From Rhynochetos jubatus (lineage: Eukaryota > Chordata > Aves > Eurypygiformes > Rhynochetidae): a DNA stretch of 64,000 nt. Numbering within the stretch: the stretch's first letter is position 1; every line of letters starts with the position of its first letter. A program made the translations under genes and the position numbers. The stretch is taken from assembly GCA_027574665.1 (NCBI GenBank), contig CM050654.1, positions 32,755,722 through 32,819,721 on the forward strand. Direction: 5' to 3'. The notes below the pieces were generated by a model. The model did not search any database and was not told the DNA's origin. It saw nothing but the letters and a program-made list of their open reading frames with translations. This document shows, piece by piece, positions 61,411 to 64,000 of the stretch.

Positions 61411-62955
61411 TTCCCTGGTTAAATCAGCCTACATTAGGCTTAAACTGCCTTAAACTACCAGACAGTGTCCCTTTAGGGAAGGTGCAATAGAATGAACATA
61501 CAGTTCAAAAATCTGTAACTTGTTAACTTAAACTACACAATAGTTATGCTACTCAAATCTTACCACCTTAAAAATGCACACAAAACTACTTATCGTACCA
61601 TACCGTATACTTCAAGACAAAGTACTATTCAAAAAAACATATTCATGGTACAGGGATAAACTTTGTTGTTTATTTATTTATACTGAAATGCAACGAAAAC
61701 TTCTGATCACTCAGCTATGCTGGAAAAAGAAATCCTGTTCACTACCATGTTTCAGCAGTTTGGGTTGGTAAAATTGTAACAACTGTCACTAAGCAAACGC
61801 TAGAAAAAATAGGGAATTTGAATGCCCACTTCTTCAGCTTTTGGGGATACTTCAATAAATTTCATGATCTGAATTGTCAAAATTCTAGACAGAGAATTAA
61901 AACAGTTTTTACTGAAGCTAAGAATACCCCCTCTCAAGTATACTGAAAAGAATAATTGGAGTTCTATGAGATGAAAATGATGCAACCGTATCAAACCTAA
62001 AAAAAAATAAATCTAAAAATGGTTTTATTTTTTGAGAAATCCAAAACTATCAAGTTGACTAAGTGCTCTATGTTAATCATTATGAGTATGTAGGGTAAGG
62101 TACAATTAAGCTTTCAAATCTTGGAATACACAGTTTGTGTAAGCATTATGCAATTGGGAATGTCATCTACAGAGTATTTCAACTAAAACTTGAAAATCTT
62201 CATATCTGCGTATGAAAAAGTCATTAAAAAGTTACATCTAGATTCAGCTGTACAAAGAAATACACATTACTTCAGGAACGAAGTAAAGGCTTTAGCAGTT
62301 AGGCATTTTGCTTAAAAAAGTCTTTAAAGTATTTTAAATTAATTAGAATTTTAAATAGTAGAGTTAGTCTATCGGAATTCATTTTTTCCTCCAAACACAA
62401 TTCAAGGTAATGCAAAGCAGAAATAAAGGGCACATGGGCTAAAAATATTTTTAAGAGAGATAGAAGATTATTTTTCTAGAAAATGCCATCTTTTAAAGCC
62501 GTATTTGCTTGACTTTGAAACTCATTGTTTATTCTGCGTGTTTAGTACATGTTGCTTCCCTGCTGCAGAGCAATGACTATGCTGACAAAGCTTAGAAATG
62601 ACAATATGAATAGTAGCAGACAATAAACTGTCCTCCCAAGGCATACAAGGAAACCGGTAAGGAAACAATCATGGGGGAAAGTCTTACCTGGGAATTTTGT
62701 TTATTTAAAATTTCACAGAAGTTAAAATATTTTCTGGGTTCAAACAAGTGAATAATAAACTGCCTTGGCTAGGGGCACCAACAGCAGGCAGGTCAATGAC
62801 TGGTGACTAACCAAAAGAAAATAAAAAGAAGCAGTTATTGGTCTTGCTAATATCACCTTACTTTTGTTTTAACATAGCGCTCTTAAAAGCTGTACAGAAC
62901 TCCATCTTATACAGAGCAACCCTCTTTTGACAAATGTGTTCTAAAGTGCCAGTAT

Positions 62956-62963
62956 TATTTACA
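62956..62963 (-). promoter_or_regulatory. Candidate Pumilio response element after the ZNF148 stop codon
   Basis: The minus strand reads TGTAAATA, a match to the PUF consensus TGTANATA, starting 8 nt after the ZNF148 stop codon. Motif match only. Confidence 0.4.
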
Positions 62964-62971
62964 AAGATTTC

Positions 62972-64000
62972 TCAGCCAAAAGTCTGGCCCGTTGTGGCAT
63001 CAGGTGAAGAAGTCATCCCAGCTCTGCTATCGTTTACATTCACCAAGGGAAATTCTGGGAAATCAGCACTTGTCCCTGGTCCCCGAAGGTTCACCTGTCC
63101 ATTGGCAGTGCTAAACTGAGATGATATTCCAGCTCTTGCCCCATGGTACTGAGCTCGAAAGGGCTGCTCAAAGGAGCTAATCTGATATGCTTGGTGAACA
63201 GGCTGTGCCTCTGCTTTCTTCTGAGAAGTTACTTGATCCAAGAAGTCCTGTGTAGAGGAGGAAGAAGAATGATTTGCCTCGTCACCTGAAAAGGGAAAAG
63301 GGTGCTGCGAATCACCAACCATTAGTCCAAAATGAGACTTGTCTGGAGTTGTTCTTAAAGGAGAGTTCATTCCCGACCGAAAGCTATTGACGGGTATAGA
63401 CGTGTAGACCTTCTCCATGGAAGGAAATGCTGGCTGGGTTGTAAGAGTCTGGTTATCAGTCACAAAATTAAGGCTCGGGTTGTTCAAATAGGCATCATTT
63501 TGGCTAGTTCTGTCCAAAGCTTGTTGTAAAAACTTTGAATATTCTTGTAACATACTAGCTTTATCTGATGAGGAAGCTTGAGAGCTTGTTCCAACTGACT
63601 CAGATTGGGTGACCTCAGACACTTCAGAAGAATTAATTGATATACTGGAGGTCACCTCAGTGTCAGCCACGCTGAAAGATATCTCATGTTGTCCGTTAGC
63701 CTTGTGTGAATAATGATCTAACAGAGTTTGCAGTACCTCGTCTGGAATGACATTTTTGTCATGGTTACCTTTAATTTCAACATTCAGCGCCTGTGTGTCT
63801 AATATTGAGGCTGTAGCAGTTTCATCAATGACGCTGGCCACAGCTGCCTGTGTTACCGAAGGTTGAGATGCTATGGTACTTACATTCAAGGCATATTCTC
63901 TACTGTTATTACTAGCTGCTTGTAGATACCTCTTTTTCTTTAGAAACTGCATTGCATCATCATAATTAGTGCTGCTGTGCACAGGTTTACTGGGCCCTTC
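62972..64000 (-). CDS. ZNF148: ZNF148 (ZBP-89) C-terminal part, continues past the right edge
   Basis: The frame is open from the window edge (GAA GGG CCC) to TGA at 62974-62972, giving 342 residues. It matches the C-terminal portion of ZNF148, a Krüppel-type C2H2 zinc-finger factor of about 794 residues that binds GC-rich promoters in the nucleus and can activate or repress. Recognised blocks are [20 protein letters not shown] at the start, [79 protein letters not shown] and the C terminus [12 protein letters not shown]. The four zinc fingers lie in exons beyond 64,000. The region is Ser/Thr/Gln-rich and probably disordered. It lies in one exon without interruption, as in the mammalian last exon, and there is no sign of damage. 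Confidence 0.97.
   Translation of the reverse strand, partial: EGPSKPVHSSTNYDDAMQFLKKKRYLQAASNNSREYALNVSTIASQPSVTQAAVASVIDETATASILDTQALNVEIKGNHDKNVIPDEVLQTLLDHYSHKANGQHEISFSVADTEVTSSISINSSEVSEVTQSESVGTSSQASSSDKASMLQEYSKFLQQALDRTSQNDAYLNNPSLNFVTDNQTLTTQPAFPSMEKVYTSIPVNSFRSGMNSPLRTTPDKSHFGLMVGDSQHPFPFSGDEANHSSSSSTQDFLDQVTSQKKAEAQPVHQAYQISSFEQPFRAQYHGARAGISSQFSTANGQVNLRGPGTSADFPEFPLVNVNDSRAGMTSSPDATTGQTFG

Larger units (their letters stand above)
54101..62971 (-). other. ZNF148: ZNF148 3'UTR and 3' flank
   Basis: About 8.9 kb of AT-rich DNA directly downstream of the ZNF148 stop codon, without coding frames. Mammalian ZNF148 has a 3'UTR of several kilobases, so most of this is probably transcribed. 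The true 3' end is not determined. Minus-strand AATAAA signals occur at 62705-62700 (proximal), 56,900s, 55,850s and 54913-54908, with ATTAAA near 54,100-54,127; any of them could be used. The block includes a MITE (58,178-58,524), a CR1 copy (60,118-60,697), a CA run (55,553-55,578), an AAT run (56,231-56,250) and TG/TA runs. Confidence 0.5.

Noticed and set aside
1..64000. CRISPR arrays, operons, phage or plasmid genes
   Set aside because: The sequence is plainly vertebrate (spliced genes, CR1 elements). No spaced direct-repeat array other than the contiguous minisatellite was seen.

Overview
The window is vertebrate nuclear DNA, almost certainly from a bird. The evidence is CR1 LINE copies with the typical 3' tails, short GT-AG introns, and two recognisable orthologues in the order and orientation known from amniotes. 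The species cannot be named from the sequence. There are no operons, CRISPR arrays or prokaryotic features, and I see no undescribed multi-gene system.

Layout, with both genes on the minus strand. (1) Positions 1 to about 48,000 hold most of SLC12A8, a 12-transmembrane member of the cation-chloride cotransporter family in the APC superfamily. Ten coding exons (69, 147, 192, 232, 114, 88, 88, 147, 673 and 98 bp) join in frame into 616 codons. The last hundred or so codons lie left of position 1. The start codon is at 43276-43274. A predicted non-coding first exon ends at 47724 inside a CpG island that also carries a 43-bp polypyrimidine minisatellite (12 unit starts, 46,962-47,455). (2) About 48,550-50,115 is a decayed antisense CR1 LINE, and 50,116 to about 54,100 is intergenic DNA with nothing recognisable. 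(3) About 54,100-62,971 is AT-rich DNA that I read as the long 3'UTR and 3' flank of ZNF148, with a pogo/Tigger-like MITE and a CR1 copy in it. (4) Positions 62,972-64,000 are the C-terminal 342 codons of ZNF148 (ZBP-89), continuing beyond the right edge. ZNF148 therefore lies directly upstream of SLC12A8 in a head-to-tail arrangement, as in mammals.

The introns carry CR1 copies, a probable solo LTR of an endogenous retrovirus, an old LINE reverse-transcriptase relic, three MIR-like SINE relics and one palindromic MITE-like hairpin. Most long open frames in the window are chance frames, minisatellite frames or LINE remnants and are not annotated as genes. The two genes have no known functional link: one encodes a membrane transporter and the other a GC-box-binding transcription factor. 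Exon borders come from reading splice sites and from remembered similarity to mammalian orthologues, without an alignment program.
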